DNA from: Oxytricha trifallax
Lineage: Eukaryota; Ciliophora; Spirotrichea; Sporadotrichida; Oxytrichidae
Length of the DNA stretch: 64,000 nucleotides
Direction: 5' to 3'
Assembly (NCBI GenBank): GCA_000711775.1
Contig: ARYC01001168.1
Coordinates: 37,862 to 101,861 of the forward strand
Every line of letters starts with the position of its first letter. Position 1 is the stretch's first letter. The position numbers and the translations under genes were made by a program. The notes under the pieces are model-generated. The model was not told the DNA's origin and ran no database searches. It saw nothing but the letters and a program-made list of their open reading frames with translations. Shown here piece after piece: positions 1 through 12,519 of the stretch.

Positions 1-883
1 CGATCTTTTGATAGTCTTCTGGGGATTCAAGTCTAACTTCAGCGTTTTCTTTTTCTGATTTCAACTCAAGTTCGAGGTTCAACAAGCAGATCTTTGGGTT
101 GGTGAACTTTTTAAAAAACATATTACGATTAATCCAAACTTCTTTGGTTGTTGCTCGAAACCAGCATATGAGAAAGTCTTTCTGAAAGCGACACCCTCGA
201 CCAAGAAAGAGTCAGTGACTGAACCTCCAGTGATTTTCTTAATACCGATAAGATTCTTATCTAAGTCCTCTTCGAGGAGCTCGACAGCTTGCACGACCAT
301 CTCTGAGAAGAATTCTTTATATTTGGAGATAATTTTGGAGTTGAGTGAAGTTTGAGCGCACTTCTTGAGGATGTCACGTCTGCCTTCTTGTTCAGCAATT
401 TTAATTGAGCATTCTCTGATTCTCTCTACGGATTTGGTCATAGCATCTCTGTAACCCTTGATGATAACAGATGGGTGCATGCCCTCCTCGATGAAGACCT
501 TGCTTTGGTTCAATAGTTCACCTGCGAATAGGACGACACTGGTGGTACCATCACCAACTTCGTTGTCTTGTGACTTGGCAATATCAACGAGAGTCTTGGC
601 GGCGGGATGAACGATGTCCAAAAGTTGAATAATTGTAGCGCCATCATTTGAAATGGTTACTTGTCTTTGTTGATGAATCAATTTATCCATACCTCTGGGT
701 CCTATAATAGGGAGTTAATATTCCATCTGCTTCAATATATAATCATAATCTTGACTAAATCAACATACCTAGAGTAGTCTTGACAACATCGACGATGGAT
801 TGGCAGGCATTAATGTTTGAAATGATTTGACCCTTGCCACTTGATTCTTCAGTTCCCTCTCTGAGGATTACAATGCTTGGATT
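1..883 (-). CDS. CCT7: CCT eta chaperonin subunit, N-terminal part (germline copy)
   Basis: Subunit of the cytosolic TRiC/CCT chaperonin that folds actin and tubulin. Seen on the minus strand: exon 769-883 encodes the N-terminal stretch with [18 protein letters not shown]; after an intron the next exon reads [15 protein letters not shown] and the nucleotide-binding signature [11 protein letters not shown], followed by the intermediate domain. Around 137-160 the reading [12 protein letters not shown] breaks, and the family-typical [15 protein letters not shown] resumes from 104 downwards in another frame; removing a 32-bp IES joins them exactly. The gene continues beyond base 1. The initiator ATG is not in exon 769-883: only a few residues are missing and must lie upstream of 884 behind an intron or IES. 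Assignment to eta rather than another CCT subunit rests on the REGT..S.GKGQ start and QPKKF.NPKI segment. Confidence 0.9.
110..141 (-). other. IES in CCT7, pointer AAGTT
   Basis: On the minus strand the direct repeat AAGTT (plus-strand AACTT at 105-109 and 137-141) flanks a 27-bp AT-rich insert. Deleting one repeat plus the insert (32 bp) restores the frame across [10 protein letters not shown] with family spacing. A 20-bp GT-AG intron in the same place would also keep the frame but would add three residues absent from the family, so an IES is preferred. Confidence 0.8.
702..768 (-). other. Intron in CCT7
   Basis: 67-bp minus-strand intron with donor GTATGTTG and acceptor TATTATAG. Removing it joins ...ACTCTAG to GACCCAGAGG, giving TTLGPRGMDK, which is the conserved CCT family sequence. 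Confidence 0.85.
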
Positions 884-2655
884 CTATAATACGATGTTAC
901 AATCTAATTTTATATAAGGAATGCATTCAAACTTATATTCCTAAGAAAATTATGAATAACAATATTATTCATAAATTTATATCCCATATTTTCTTTAGAG
1001 TGAATCATAAATTATAGCACTAGGCACAGCTATGAGCCATTTTTGTTTCATAGCTTTGATTTATTGTAGACATTTGCAAGTCAAAAATGAGAGGCAAATT
1101 TTTTTAAGGGGCAATCTAATCTTTATAATTAAAAAAGCTTAATTTAATAATGGTTAGAATGTTATTCTTATTCAAATTTTCATACTTTTAGCAATACTAG
1201 AAATTTACCAAGATAATCTATATTTTAAAATTATACTCTAAGATTTGTGATTTATTTTTGATTAAAAAATTTACTTATAAGCCTTTATACCTCTTGCATG
1301 GAATTTTTATTGATAAGTTATTTATTTTGATTCTCTTAACTTGTTTTTCTTTTACACTTATAAATTTTATAATTACTTATATTGTAAATTGTAAAGTATA
1401 TAATGTGATACAGTTTAACTTTATGATTATTATTTAAATATTAAGATTTTCAAATAAATTAAATTTTTCACTTAATTTCACTCACAATTTCTAATAAAAC
1501 TTATGTCCTAAATTTGTGAGAGAATTACTTACAAGTAGATAGCTCATATTTAAATCTTTGAATTATATATATTATAATCTTCCTATATATTACTTTTTAT
1601 AACTCTCATAATAGTAAAACATAGTGAATTACTCGTGGAAATGTATTCGATTAATTTAAAATTTAAATTATAAATTTGAAAAATTAAAAAATGTTGAGAC
1701 CTCAAGCATCTGCATCAATGTCTCTATAGCAGTCCAGGCGAGAGGGCTATTTAAGTCCCAAAATTGACTCTGCTTTCTTGAATAGTCTCAATATGCCGCT
1801 CTAAATTCAATCTAATAAAAAATCAAATAATAAAGTTGTGGTGAACTAGGGGAATCCATAAATGACTGGGTACATGAACATTAATTAGTAAAACACTTTA
1901 AAAAATTATAAATAATTGTGAATTAGTAATTACTGTAAATATTAAAGTTATCAATGTATTAAAGCTTATATTAGTTTATTTTTAAAAAAATGCTTATTTT
2001 TCTAGTTTTAAACAATAGTTTATTCAGTCTTAATAATAGAAAAGCTGAATAAAACATGCACAAAAATCAATTTTAATTCCTAAACATAATATAAATCTAT
2101 GAAATATAACTCTGTGGTTTATAATAACTAGCAGCAAGATTAATTTAAGATTCTTTTGAAAAATTCATAAAATGAATACTCTAAATCATACCACATCATA
2201 TTAATTTTTATTTTTTTTTATAGCGACGAGTAACCCTTACGGACTAGAATTTAACCTTAGCAAGTGTATGAATTAAAAACAATCATTAAATATAAAGATA
2301 CCAGCTAACTGCAAAAGCATTAATATTTCTTTACATGTATAATTATAAATATATAAGATACAGATGTATTAGCATGAGGACTTCAAAACAGCCAGAATCA
2401 ATTGAAAAGTTATGATTAGTCTCTAGCATACACTACAGATAGGTATTACTTCAATCGTAAAGTTAGAAAAGAACTTACAAATAATGACTTCAATCACTTC
2501 AAATAGAGTGTTTGATACATAAAATTACAATTAAAATGAATTGCCATTCAAAGGAGGGGAATACATAGACTTCAAACATCGTTTAGTTCAATTGTAAAAG
2601 ACTAGATACAGGCATAGATGCTTAATTTAAGCAATACATTAATATCTTATATTGA
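884..2655. other. AT-rich region, mostly without recognisable genes
   Basis: From 884 to about 2200 the DNA is very AT-rich with no convincing open frame in the ciliate code; it should hold the missing CCT7 start and promoter. From about 2222 composition is milder and short TGA-free runs appear (for example near 2400-2515). These look like upstream pieces of the gene that is clearly open from 2656, but I could not join them in frame. Confidence 0.5.
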
Positions 2656-4754
2656 TACTTTGTTAAAGTTCTATCAGAGAAAAGTTCAACTAATTCTAGC
2701 AAAGATAATAGTAAGTAATTTTAGAATGAATTTTTAATTGGTAAAATAGGTGTCCTAATAAACTTGCTTCTTGGGAAATAGATTCAAAAATATCAAGTGT
2801 AACCCCCAAACCAAATTATTGAAAAGTTTAACTAAGTAGCATCCAATCAAAAAAGTAGATAAAAGATCAAATAGTCAAAAACTACTGAGAATATCAATCA
2901 TAATGCTTAGTAGAATTAAATACTATCACAAATCCAAAATAATGCTCATTAATAAAGCAAGCCAAGTTCAGCTTAGAATTATTCCGCTAAAAATGCTATG
3001 TCTTCCTAGTAGTTTTAGCAGACTGTTTTTGACAGATTTTAGAATCAGATTCAATCACCCAAAATGCAATAGTAAAATTTATAAAATTCTTTAACTTAAA
3101 ATTCAACGAGCCAGCATAGTAAAAGTATGAAAAGTTTATAACCAAGATTTATGGATTCTAACTAGAACCCAATTATTTCATCAATTCAAAGCTAAGATTT
3201 CATTATATATATTAATATTTCCAATCAATAAACTTTGACAATAACTAAAACAAGATAGTCTCATAAAGAGAATCAAGACATAGGCAAGGCCTTTCAGAAT
3301 ATGATTTGCCTTAGTCTACAAATAATATTCAATTAAATGAGTAATAGTTAAGAAAACGCCCACTTTCATCAAATCATTAAGCTAAAAATTAAAACAATGT
3401 TGAAGTACTCAGTGAGGGAAGTATGCGAAAAACTAGTAAATCAAGAAAAGGCAAGTCATAAAGGAAGAGTTAAAATACTAGGCTATTAAGTGGATCATCT
3501 ACAGGAAAAAGTCATAATAAACAAAACAGTCAACTACTTAACAACTTTTTAATAGCAAGTGGTCATAAAAATTTGAATTCTTTAAGAGTCGGATAAATCA
3601 TTGATTCACCAACTGCCAGCAATTTTAGGAGAAACCCTTAGTTGTCAACTATTAGAAATTCTTAAGAGTCAATAGATTTTGCTTCAACATTTTATCAAAA
3701 TCATGGATTATAAAATACATTTTCTCCTCCTAATGTTTCCAGAAAGACTAATATCTTACCATAAAAAGAAAGTCACTAATTTTAAGAGTTCTCTAAGAAA
3801 TTTAACAAAAAGCTCTCAGCTTAGCCCTTTACCTCATCACAATTGAGTTGTTAAAATACTTTGCAATTTGACATGGTATAAAAACATCCTCACAAATATT
3901 CCCCTTAAAAGTCTTAAATTATCTCAAAGAAAGATAAAAATCATAACAAAGAAAACCAAAATTTCAATAGTAACTAAAAACCAAAGCTCTAAAGCGAAAG
4001 ATCTAATATGAATATGCCCTTAAGCATTTAGAATCACATTAATAAGAATAATATAGCTACCTAGAGACTTTAAAAGAGTGTGAAAGTAGCAGCAAGTTAA
4101 ATTCTAACTGAGGATGTTTTATACAAACTTAAGCAAGAAGTAAAGAAACAAGTTTTAAAGCGCTAAGACAAGGAAAATAAAGAGAAATTAGAAAAATAGG
4201 CTGCTAAACATGTGGCTAGCGTTATACCATTTGAAATGAAATAGAAAATGAGGTAGAAGAAACTATTGCAATCTTAAATGAGAGATGATCAAAACGAGAT
4301 ATTTTAGGTGAATCATGAATAAATTAAATCACCAAATAGTAAAACTCCAAAGATTAGTAAAGACGAATTAGATAAAATTAAATCAGAGTAGGAGTTCAAA
4401 AAGAGAAGAAAGCTTGAGTTGAAAAAGAAGAGGGAGGATGAAAGAAAAGAGCAGTAAATGTGTTACTAAATCATTAAGAAATCTATGAGTAATTCTCCAT
4501 TGAAAAGAGGAAATCATTCTTTATCACCTAAAACTAAACTGGGAAATTATAAGTAGGAGTAAGCTAAGCAAGAGAACATAATAAGGATCGAAAGTGTTGA
4601 TGAATTTGAAAACAGAGGATCATTTGATAATTTTGATAATGACTCAGAATTCGATCGACTGGATGACATTATGAATCATCAAACGAAGTAGCATCTAAAC
4701 ATTGATTAATAAGATATTTAGTAAAACAGCATTTCGCCCAATCAAAGAGCATGA
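2656..4754 (+). CDS. Q/N/S-rich protein with C-terminal charged coiled coil, unknown function
   Basis: With TAA/TAG read as glutamine this is an open frame of about 693 codons ending in TGA at 4752-4754, interrupted only by a 20-bp IES. A TGA-free run of this length is very unlikely by chance in DNA this AT-rich. The first two thirds are low-complexity Q/N/S/K-rich; from about 4110 a lysine/glutamate-rich helix follows (EKLEKQAAKHVASVIPFEMK, later ELDKIKSEQEFKKRRKLELK); the tail is acidic (RIESVDEFENRGSFDNFDN). The true start is unknown: the frame is open back to a TGA at 2653-2655 and probably continues in other pieces. The last ~180 coding bases and the 3' flank recur at 11239-11530. No known family recognised; composition suggests a cytoskeletal or scaffold protein (inference). 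Confidence 0.7.
3202..3221 (+). other. 20-bp IES, pointer ATTTC
   Basis: ATTTC at 3197-3201 and 3217-3221 flanks a 15-bp insert. Removing 20 bp joins ...SINSQDF-type reading to QSINFDNNQNK and keeps the long frame open on both sides; without removal the frames do not connect. Confidence 0.65.
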
Positions 4755-6565
4755 AATATTTTATTCATTTAATATTTAAAGAGCCAATGCTTAGCCATCA
4801 CAGTAGCACTCCCCATTTCGGAAGAAACTAGTAATGAATGGCAAACATTTTGAGTATCAACCCTTCAGTAATACAGCAATATTAAATGAAGAATTATAAT
4901 AGAATCTAATAAAATATAATTCCATTAAAACTATATCTAATGCACAAAGCAATATTTTATAATAATAATTATTTTTAAATTATTAGCATTTTAACTTTAA
5001 AAAAATACTTCCTTTGAATGAAAATACTAAGGGAAAAAATATTTATTTTATTGATAAGTGAAACTTTAAACTCAAAATGAGAAAAAAACTATAATTTACT
5101 TATCTAATATTTTAATTATCTTTAAAAAAATGATTAATTTATTCAAATTTAAAAATACTTGCTAATTTATTAGCACATAAATTATGCTTTTTGTTCTAAT
5201 TTTTAATTAATTAATTCAAGATCTTCCTTCTAATCGCCCTATTAAGTGCAAATGCTGAGATCGGCTGACGGGAACTTAATGAGTGGGTCACAAGATAACT
5301 TTAGCATTAAAAAATTTACTATAATTTATTTCAATGAATCATTAATCCATCATTTCAAGGCTTGGACTAAAAGCAAATTTAATCATCAAAATAATTCTTT
5401 ATGTATTGCTAAACACATTTTATTTGTAGATAATCAATGAAAATAATTAATATTTAATATTATAACTCTGAGTATCAATGTGTGTAAAAATCACTCAATA
5501 ATATTATTATGAAAATATGTTAAACAGTAAAGACCATCATAATTCGTTTTAAATTAAGTAATATACAGCCCTCTCTGTTTAATTGATTTAAATTATTTTT
5601 GCTTTTGAATAGTTACATAAATTCAAGATTCTCTAATTAAATAATAATCCCCAGTTGATCCACAAAAATTATTTGATAGAATTATTCAGTTTATTTTTAT
5701 TAAAAATAATTTATTAAAATAATTTTTCGTTATCAATACTTAAAACAAACTTAACAAATTGACGAAGTCTTAGCTATACATCCTGTAACAGATTTAAAAA
5801 ATTATAAATAAAAATCAAGAGAGTAATCAAGATTCAATATAGATAAAATATATTTTAATGCAGATAAAAAAATTTAATTTTTTTGAAAAAATAGATTAAA
5901 TTATTATTTTTAAATAGTAAATTAAATCAATATAATGTCATGAACTTACTTAATTTAAATTGCCTTTAACATATTTATAATTTTAAATTCCAAATAATTA
6001 AATATTTATAATACAAAATCTATAATACTTTGTCTAGATTCTGAATTAATAAATAAATGAAATCTAGTTAGAATTAAGTTCACTTAATGGCATTATTTTA
6101 AGCAATATATAATAATTTGAACTTTTTCTAAGCTTAGCTAAATTCATAATATTATATATGTTACCTTAAGTATTGACCAATATCTAATCCAATAAAGACG
6201 AGGTAGTCTCAGAGATTTAAAACTCCAAAAAGAATTGTTATTCTAGTTTATTTTAAAAATCTTGATAAAAATTATTAAGTTTTTAATTAAAAAAAGTTTG
6301 AATAAAATTCAAAGGAAATTATTTATAAAAATAAAATTTTGTTTTTATGAAAATAAAAACAGAAAAGAGGAATTGAAGTAAGGAATAAAATTTGTTTTTA
6401 ATAACTTATAATTTAATTTAATTTTTCTTGGAATATTATGTATTCATTTTTTATTTGATTATGGAGGCCTTTTAATAAATATTGAATTAATATACAATTT
6501 TATCAAAGAGACTGTAAAAAGATTTAAGATTTTATATTGATAAAAAAAATGTTTTTGACTTAATC
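4755..6565. other. AT-rich spacer
   Basis: 3' flank of the upstream gene (to about 4884, duplicated in unit 2), then very AT-rich DNA without a convincing ciliate-code ORF. A 64-codon open stretch at 5246-5440 has no coding character that I can recognise. Confidence 0.5.
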
Positions 6566-9500
6566 GAAACAGCAAAACCTTAAACTAAAACAAGACAACC
6601 TCGCAACTATGAAATATTTTCAAATAATTCACAAGAATAAATAGAGCAAGGAGTAGGCCACTGACTTGGCATAGTTGAATGCTATCTGCACAGTTATTTA
6701 GAAATATAATATAAATTAAATTGAGGGAAAAGCTTAGGATTGACAGGGAATTCAGAATACTAAGACAGAAATATTAAGTAAACTTTATATAATGATTAAA
6801 GCAAGCCATTTGCTATGCAGTTCAAGTAGAGCGCAAAAATTAAACAAACTGAAAACGTAATAATTTACTATGAATATGAAGAACTTATAATAACTTTAGT
6901 TTAAAAATTTTAGACTCCCCCCCATGAAAACTTTACCCAAATCATATAATTTTTTTTACGAAATCAGAATTTTTTTCCAAACCTTAAATCATGACAAAAA
7001 ATCCCATAAGACCAAAAGCTAAAAAAAAACCAAAGATTTTCGCTTGCGGATTTAAGATTAGGATTTTGAAAAAAAATTATGATTTGGGAAAAGTTTTTTT
7101 TGGGAGGGCCTCAAATTTTAAACTATAAATCACGTATCTTATATTTTAAGATATTGGCAACAGAGAGATTGCTACTGTTTTTAAGAGTCCTTCCATTGAA
7201 GATTCAGCAAACTAAAGTACAAATTATAGATAAAATCTGATGATTCGAGCAATATGTTTGGCTACCAACCTGTAAAATAGTTACATAACATCTTGTTGTA
7301 AGAGAGTGAGTTATAATAAAGTATATCAATATTTTTAATTTTAACAGCAGCCCCAGTAGTATTGAATGCATTTATTTAAGAGGAGGACCATAATATTATG
7401 TAACTCCATCGAAGAGGATTCTTTAAAAACAAATAAGAACAGAGTTTAGATTCAAGAAGCCATCCCCAGATTCAAATGTAAAATTACCAGAGCCTATAGT
7501 AATTTATAGAACATATTATATGTTCATAAAACATATTTATCAAATAATAATTTAAACTGTCCACTTTATAATTAAAGACCTATAAGGCTAAGATAAAAAT
7601 ATTAAGCATTAATTATTATTAATATTATTCTTGAAATTTTGATTAATTTGCTCTAGTTAATTATAAAGCTGTTCTATAAAATAAATTCCTTAATATATTA
7701 AAAGATGTTTTGAACAAATTTTATTGCATAAAAAGGTTTACTAATTGAATTATTATTTAAGAGCAACTTTAATTAAGTATTAAAATGAAATATCTAGCAC
7801 ACCCTTTCAATATATTAATTATCCCATAAATAATTATTAAAATATTTCAATCACATTGAAAATAACAAATATATAAATCTCAGATATGAATTAGAACTTT
7901 GGTAAATAATAAATTTAATGATTTAAAATTTTAATTGAAGATAGCTTATTTTTTTATTTTTTATGAGTTAAATATTTCGAAAATATCCAAATAATTAGCG
8001 ATAAAATATAGATTTAAGTTTTTTAAAGAACCTATAACAAAACCATAAAAGAAAAATTCGATAATTTTATTTGCTTTTGGAATAATTGATTTATAGTTTT
8101 CATTTTAAAATATAATTAATTAAATTTCAATTTTTTTCAAACAGATTCACTCTGTATATAAATATAGATTGCCCTGGAACTAATTTTCTTGGCTTTAATT
8201 AATATCTTAAATATTTTATAAATATATAAATGATGAATGATTTGAACAAAGCTTTAAAATAGAAAGTCATATTAAAAATTGATGTCTTCCTTTGGTATAA
8301 TAGATAAAGAACATTCAGTGAGAACCTACAGTAGAAAGAAATAGTAGTGTTTTTTATAATTTGATAATGAAAAGCGAGAGATGAGTATAACCAAGAAGCA
8401 CTTCATGCAGGGCTACCTGAGGCTGTCCAGTCTGCTTGATAACTTCGTGAAAGAGCAAGATAGGATGAAGGATGCTGTGAATTTAATATTTAGGGAAAAC
8501 TAATCAGCAAAATTAGTCTATCAACGGTCCATCATACATGTTTATATAAAAACACTCACATTCCTTCGATGTTGAGATCAACAAGCAGTACGAAGACCTA
8601 TAGTAGAACTTGTTTGGAGGGACAAACGATAATTGTGACTAAAGTCTGGGTTACAACACAGTGAGCGGTCGAAGACACTTAATCATAAAAGTTTAATATT
8701 TATGACTTTTGATTATCAATATAACTCTCAATTATTTTTATTAGATGATATACATCATCTGTAAGATAAATTATATTGAAAATTTTATTAATTTCATAAA
8801 AATTGAATCTTCATTTATTCTTATTATATGAATTATTTGATAAAATCTAATAAAAAATTAAATTGAAAAAAAAGTCGTCTGATAGTAAAGAACATTAGTC
8901 AAGTTAAATTTTTGAAAGAATACAGATATTAAAGATATGAAATTAATGCATGAATTTGAAGATGCACTTTAAATGCTATTAAAATATTCAATTATTTATA
9001 ATTTTTTTTTTATTATTCAAATAAAACATTTTCCTTTAATATTTACTTTATAATTTTGAAAGAAACTCAGTTCTAGAAGCTTGCTTTATCCTTTAAAAAT
9101 CAAATAATTAATACTTTTGACGACTTCTCTAATCTTGAGGATCTGTCTCTGTCTAAGTTGCTCATCCACTTTTATAATCATCGCTAGCAAGAGATAAAAT
9201 TTATTATTAGTTTCAATTATAATTTATGCTATAAATACCAAGCAGCGATGTAAGACTATAAATGTAATTTTATTTATTCATAGATTGAGAACTTGGGAAG
9301 TCAGTAACACAAATATATTAGTATAGTATTACCACTCTATCACAAGGAAGGGAAAGAAATTCTGTAATTTCCTGACTATTTGGAATCTATGGAAGACATG
9401 GAAAAAATCCAGGATAAAAAATTTGATTATGTAGTTGAAGAAATCATGCAAGGTCTATTGTATAGAGAGCTCAGAGAGAGACCACTTTTCCCAAGAAGAC

Positions 9501-11110
9501 CACTTAGCAAGCTTATGATTTCTAGATAGTTAAGTTCAGGGAGTGACTGCAGTAAGTCAGCGGATAAAGTAGAAAAAGAGCTATCAATCGAAGGGTAGGC
9601 AATCAATTTGGATGACCAAATTACATAAATTGACAATATCCTTAAGGAGCTTGCTCCCACCACACCCAGAGGAGATGTTTCAGATAAATTATTAATATTA
9701 ATATTCTCCTGATCCCATTGAGGATGGCGTTAGAAGCCAGAAATTTCAATAAATTCCTTCACCTATATTTTCAAATTAAGCATTTGAATTAAAAGATTAT
9801 TTAAAAAAAGGAAAATTAATGCGAAATAAAAGCTTTGGTAATTTAATTAGAAAAATATTTAATATCTCGCAAATATTGGTCAATAATTTAAAAAACCGAA
9901 ACTCTTTTAATTTATTAATGTAATGCTTATATTATATGACATTGTTAAAATTTAAATAAGTTGAATTTTTATAATTAGGCTTAATTTGAATATTATTACG
10001 CAATGTTGCTTAAATAACAATCAGGTTTTTCGTTTGCTTGATTAAATCAAAGTAATTGAAATATTTTAATGCAATTCATTTTATTAAAAATTTTCTTATG
10101 ATAAATTGAACTGGTTATATCTTAAATTTAATCTCACAATTTTCTTATAAAAATTTCTTTTAGCTAAAATAGAAATTAATTCCGTAATTTGAAATTAATA
10201 ATAGTTTATTTCAGATAAATTAATAATTTTGAAAGAACAATTTAGAATAGAAACCAGTTGGTCTAATTATTAATAATTAATTTGGATTAATAAAATCAGG
10301 CATTTTCATAAAATATTAATAGCATATTTTGTTTGCATCTATCTTAAATATCATTGGAAAACTAAATCGAAAATTAATCTACTTAAAATCTATAATAATT
10401 TAGATAAATTTCTTGGGTATATTTTTATTTTACTTTGTAAAATTTTTAAAGATTTTAAGGTTAACTATAATAAATCAATAACATATTTTTATATTATTAT
10501 TATTATTAATATAAAAATTATCTTCAAATATTAAATTGTATTTGACATCAAGTGAGAGTAATCCAGATTACTAAAATTAATATTTAAAGATTCTTAAATA
10601 TTTAAAAACTGCTTATATCTATAATATTGATAGAAATTTATGTTATTAAATGTAAACTAAGTGTATTGTCAATCTCTCAAATAAGATACTCTTTAATGGT
10701 AAAATTAAAATTTTTTATCCAATTGTATATCATGGTTAATTTCATAAAAAAGTTATCTTCGACGCTGTTAACGAGGCTTTAGATGGATTTAGACCCTATG
10801 AACTACGAGGACCACCCCTGCCTTGGAGCTTAATTGTGAATATTTTACTTGCTCACCAAGGTGAAGTATCGAGTGATGGACTGGATTCAAATTTAGGGTG
10901 GCACACTTCCCAAATAGCAGTTGAAGCCAATGTCACAGAGGGAGAAGGAAATTTTGGAGATGAGGCGAGAAGAGAGACTCGCCAGGATCCTTATCTAGGA
11001 GGCAGAGGAAAACGAGTTACTCTGGACTGACTATGAATACGAAGAGACCCAAACTAAGATTGATGTAGCGGACATTGTCCTAGAGGAACTCTGTGGTATC
11101 ATCAAAAATA
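6566..11110 (+). CDS. DUF4378-type gene, copy 1 (fragmented germline copy)
   Basis: A set of coding blocks separated by IES-like AT-rich DNA. In order: QDNLATNK-like helix and KEQATDLAQLNAICTVIQ (6590-6700), LRIDREFRILRQKYQ (6725-6780), GNREIATVFKSPSIEDSAN (7150-7250), QQPQQYQ and EEDSLKTNKNR (7348-7500), SITKKHFMQGYLRLSSLLDN (8375-8450), INKQYEDLQQNLFGGTNDN (8585-8650), a 9290-9700 block with YVVEEIMQGLLYRELRERP, then KVIFDAVNEALDGFRPYE (10748-10810) and RVMDW...LWTDYEYEETQTKIDVAD (10850-11095). FDAVNEAL plus a W-containing segment ending in ID-VADI-LE-LC resembles Pfam DUF4378, known from plant TRM/LONGIFOLIA proteins that act with microtubules. The last ~45 residues found in copy 2 are missing here, so this copy may be partial or a donor of scrambled segments. 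Confidence 0.6.
6897..7124. mobile_element. Small inverted-repeat (MITE-like) insertion in copy 1
   Basis: About 228 bp with imperfect ~90-bp inverted arms: left end AGTTTAAAAATTTTAGACTC, right end reads (reverse complement) AGTTTAAAATTTGAGGCCCT, with C-runs just inside. Unit 2 at about 12855 has the flanks directly joined and lacks this block, so it is an insertion into unit 1 or a loss from unit 2. A TA dinucleotide flanks both ends. Confidence 0.6.
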
Positions 11111-11238
11111 TTGAAAAAATAGTTTTTAAATAAAATCTCTTACAATAAAAATACAAAAATACAAACGATAATTTTTAAAGATCTTATTTACTTGAAATTT
11201 ATATCAAATTATTTGCAATTTCAAAATTTAATCTAGAT

Positions 11239-11408
11239 AGGAGAACATATTAAGGATCGAAAGTGTTGATGAGTTTGAAAACAGAGGGTCATTTGATAAT
11301 TTTGAAAATGATTCAGAATTCGATCGACTTGATGACATTATGAATCATCTTAACATTGATTAATAAGATATCTAGAAAAACTGCATTTCCCCCAACCAAA
11401 GATCATGA
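11239..11408 (+). pseudogene. Duplicated 3' end of the Q/N-rich gene
   Basis: Encodes ENILRIESVDEFENRGSF through a TGA at 11406-11408, closely matching the last ~60 codons of the gene at 2656-4754 with a short internal deletion (six codons around 11350); the 3' flank is also similar to about 11530. No upstream portion is present, so alone it cannot make the full protein. It could be a spare copy of a terminal segment (MDS). Confidence 0.7.
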
Positions 11409-11534
11409 ATTATTTATTACATTTAATATATAAAGAGCCAATGGTTACCCATCAAAGTAACACTCCCCATTTATAAAAAAAATAGTAATAAATGGCAATA
11501 AATTTGAGTATCAACCCTTCAGTAATACTGCATG

Positions 11535-12515
11535 CAATAACAAATTAGAAATAAAATGATCAAAATTATTTTTTTAAAAAAAACTTATGATATAATAATA
11601 AATCTCAACATATAAACTTCCACTTTAGTGTATTGTCATATTAATTATATTTCAACGGTTGCATATTGTGAAGATTTTCATTCTTATTCATTTCAGTAAT
11701 AAATTAATTATATATAGATCTCTATAAAATAGAGTTTCAGGAATTTAATAATCATAAAAATAAAAATTTTAGAATATTCCATTTTCGCATACTTTAAAGC
11801 TATTATTAAAAGGCTTTAAAAAATTTAAAACAAATAATTCTTTTAGATTTAGTCAAAAAATTAGATATACAAATATCTAAAGTATTATAGATTTAGGGAA
11901 ATTAATTGATATTAATTTAAATATAATAATATTCGTAACTATTTTTAAATCGATTTACTTTTTTATATAATTAAATTTATAATATCAATTATAATTAAGT
12001 ATTATTTTACATAAGTATTTAATTAATCTAAATAAAATTGAATTATATTAGTCTAAGTATTACAATGTGTTACGAATTCAGATATAAATTTTGAAACAAA
12101 AAATAATCTAAAATAAAATACAATTTTATTTCATTTAATTTCAATATATATTAGTAAATGCCAAATTTTAATAATTATAATTGAAAATATAATTAATTTA
12201 AAAACAAACTACTCATTGAGTTAATAAATAGATAATTTCTCCAATTTCTTTCAAAATATTTAACATCTCCCAATAAAGATAATTTAATTATTCAATTATA
12301 TTCAAGAATTTGAATATAATTTAATTACATTCTAAAAAAGGAATTATTTTCAAATAAAAAAACTTTCGCATAATTTTCTTAAAAAACATTTAAATTTAAG
12401 AAAATACTTTTTAGTTCATAACTTAGCAACAATAACAATTTATAAGTTTGTCTAAATATTAATTAGTGTTTAATTAATCTAATTTATAAAGAAAATTATC
12501 GATGATGCTTATATA
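11535..12515. other. AT-rich spacer between duplicated genes
   Basis: Extremely AT-rich, no open frame or repeat that I can support. Corresponds in position to 4885-6565 of unit 1 but has diverged beyond easy recognition. Confidence 0.5.
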
Positions 12516-12519
12516 ACAT

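Larger units (their letters stand above)
4574..11100 (+). repeat. Tandem segmental duplication, unit 1
   Basis: Blocks here recur in the same order about 6 kb downstream: 4574-4884 with 11239-11530, 6570-7500 with 12520-13240, 8300-8690 with 14390-14750, 10850-11095 with 18360-18605. Coding blocks are nearly identical while intervening AT-rich DNA has diverged, as expected if the spacers are eliminated IESs under little constraint. The larger offset at the last block is explained by the 1.58-kb insertion in unit 2. Confidence 0.8.

Noticed and set aside
110..141. 20-nt GT-AG intron instead of an IES in CCT7
   Set aside because: It would leave extra residues within a strictly conserved CCT segment, whereas pointer-guided removal gives the exact family spacing.
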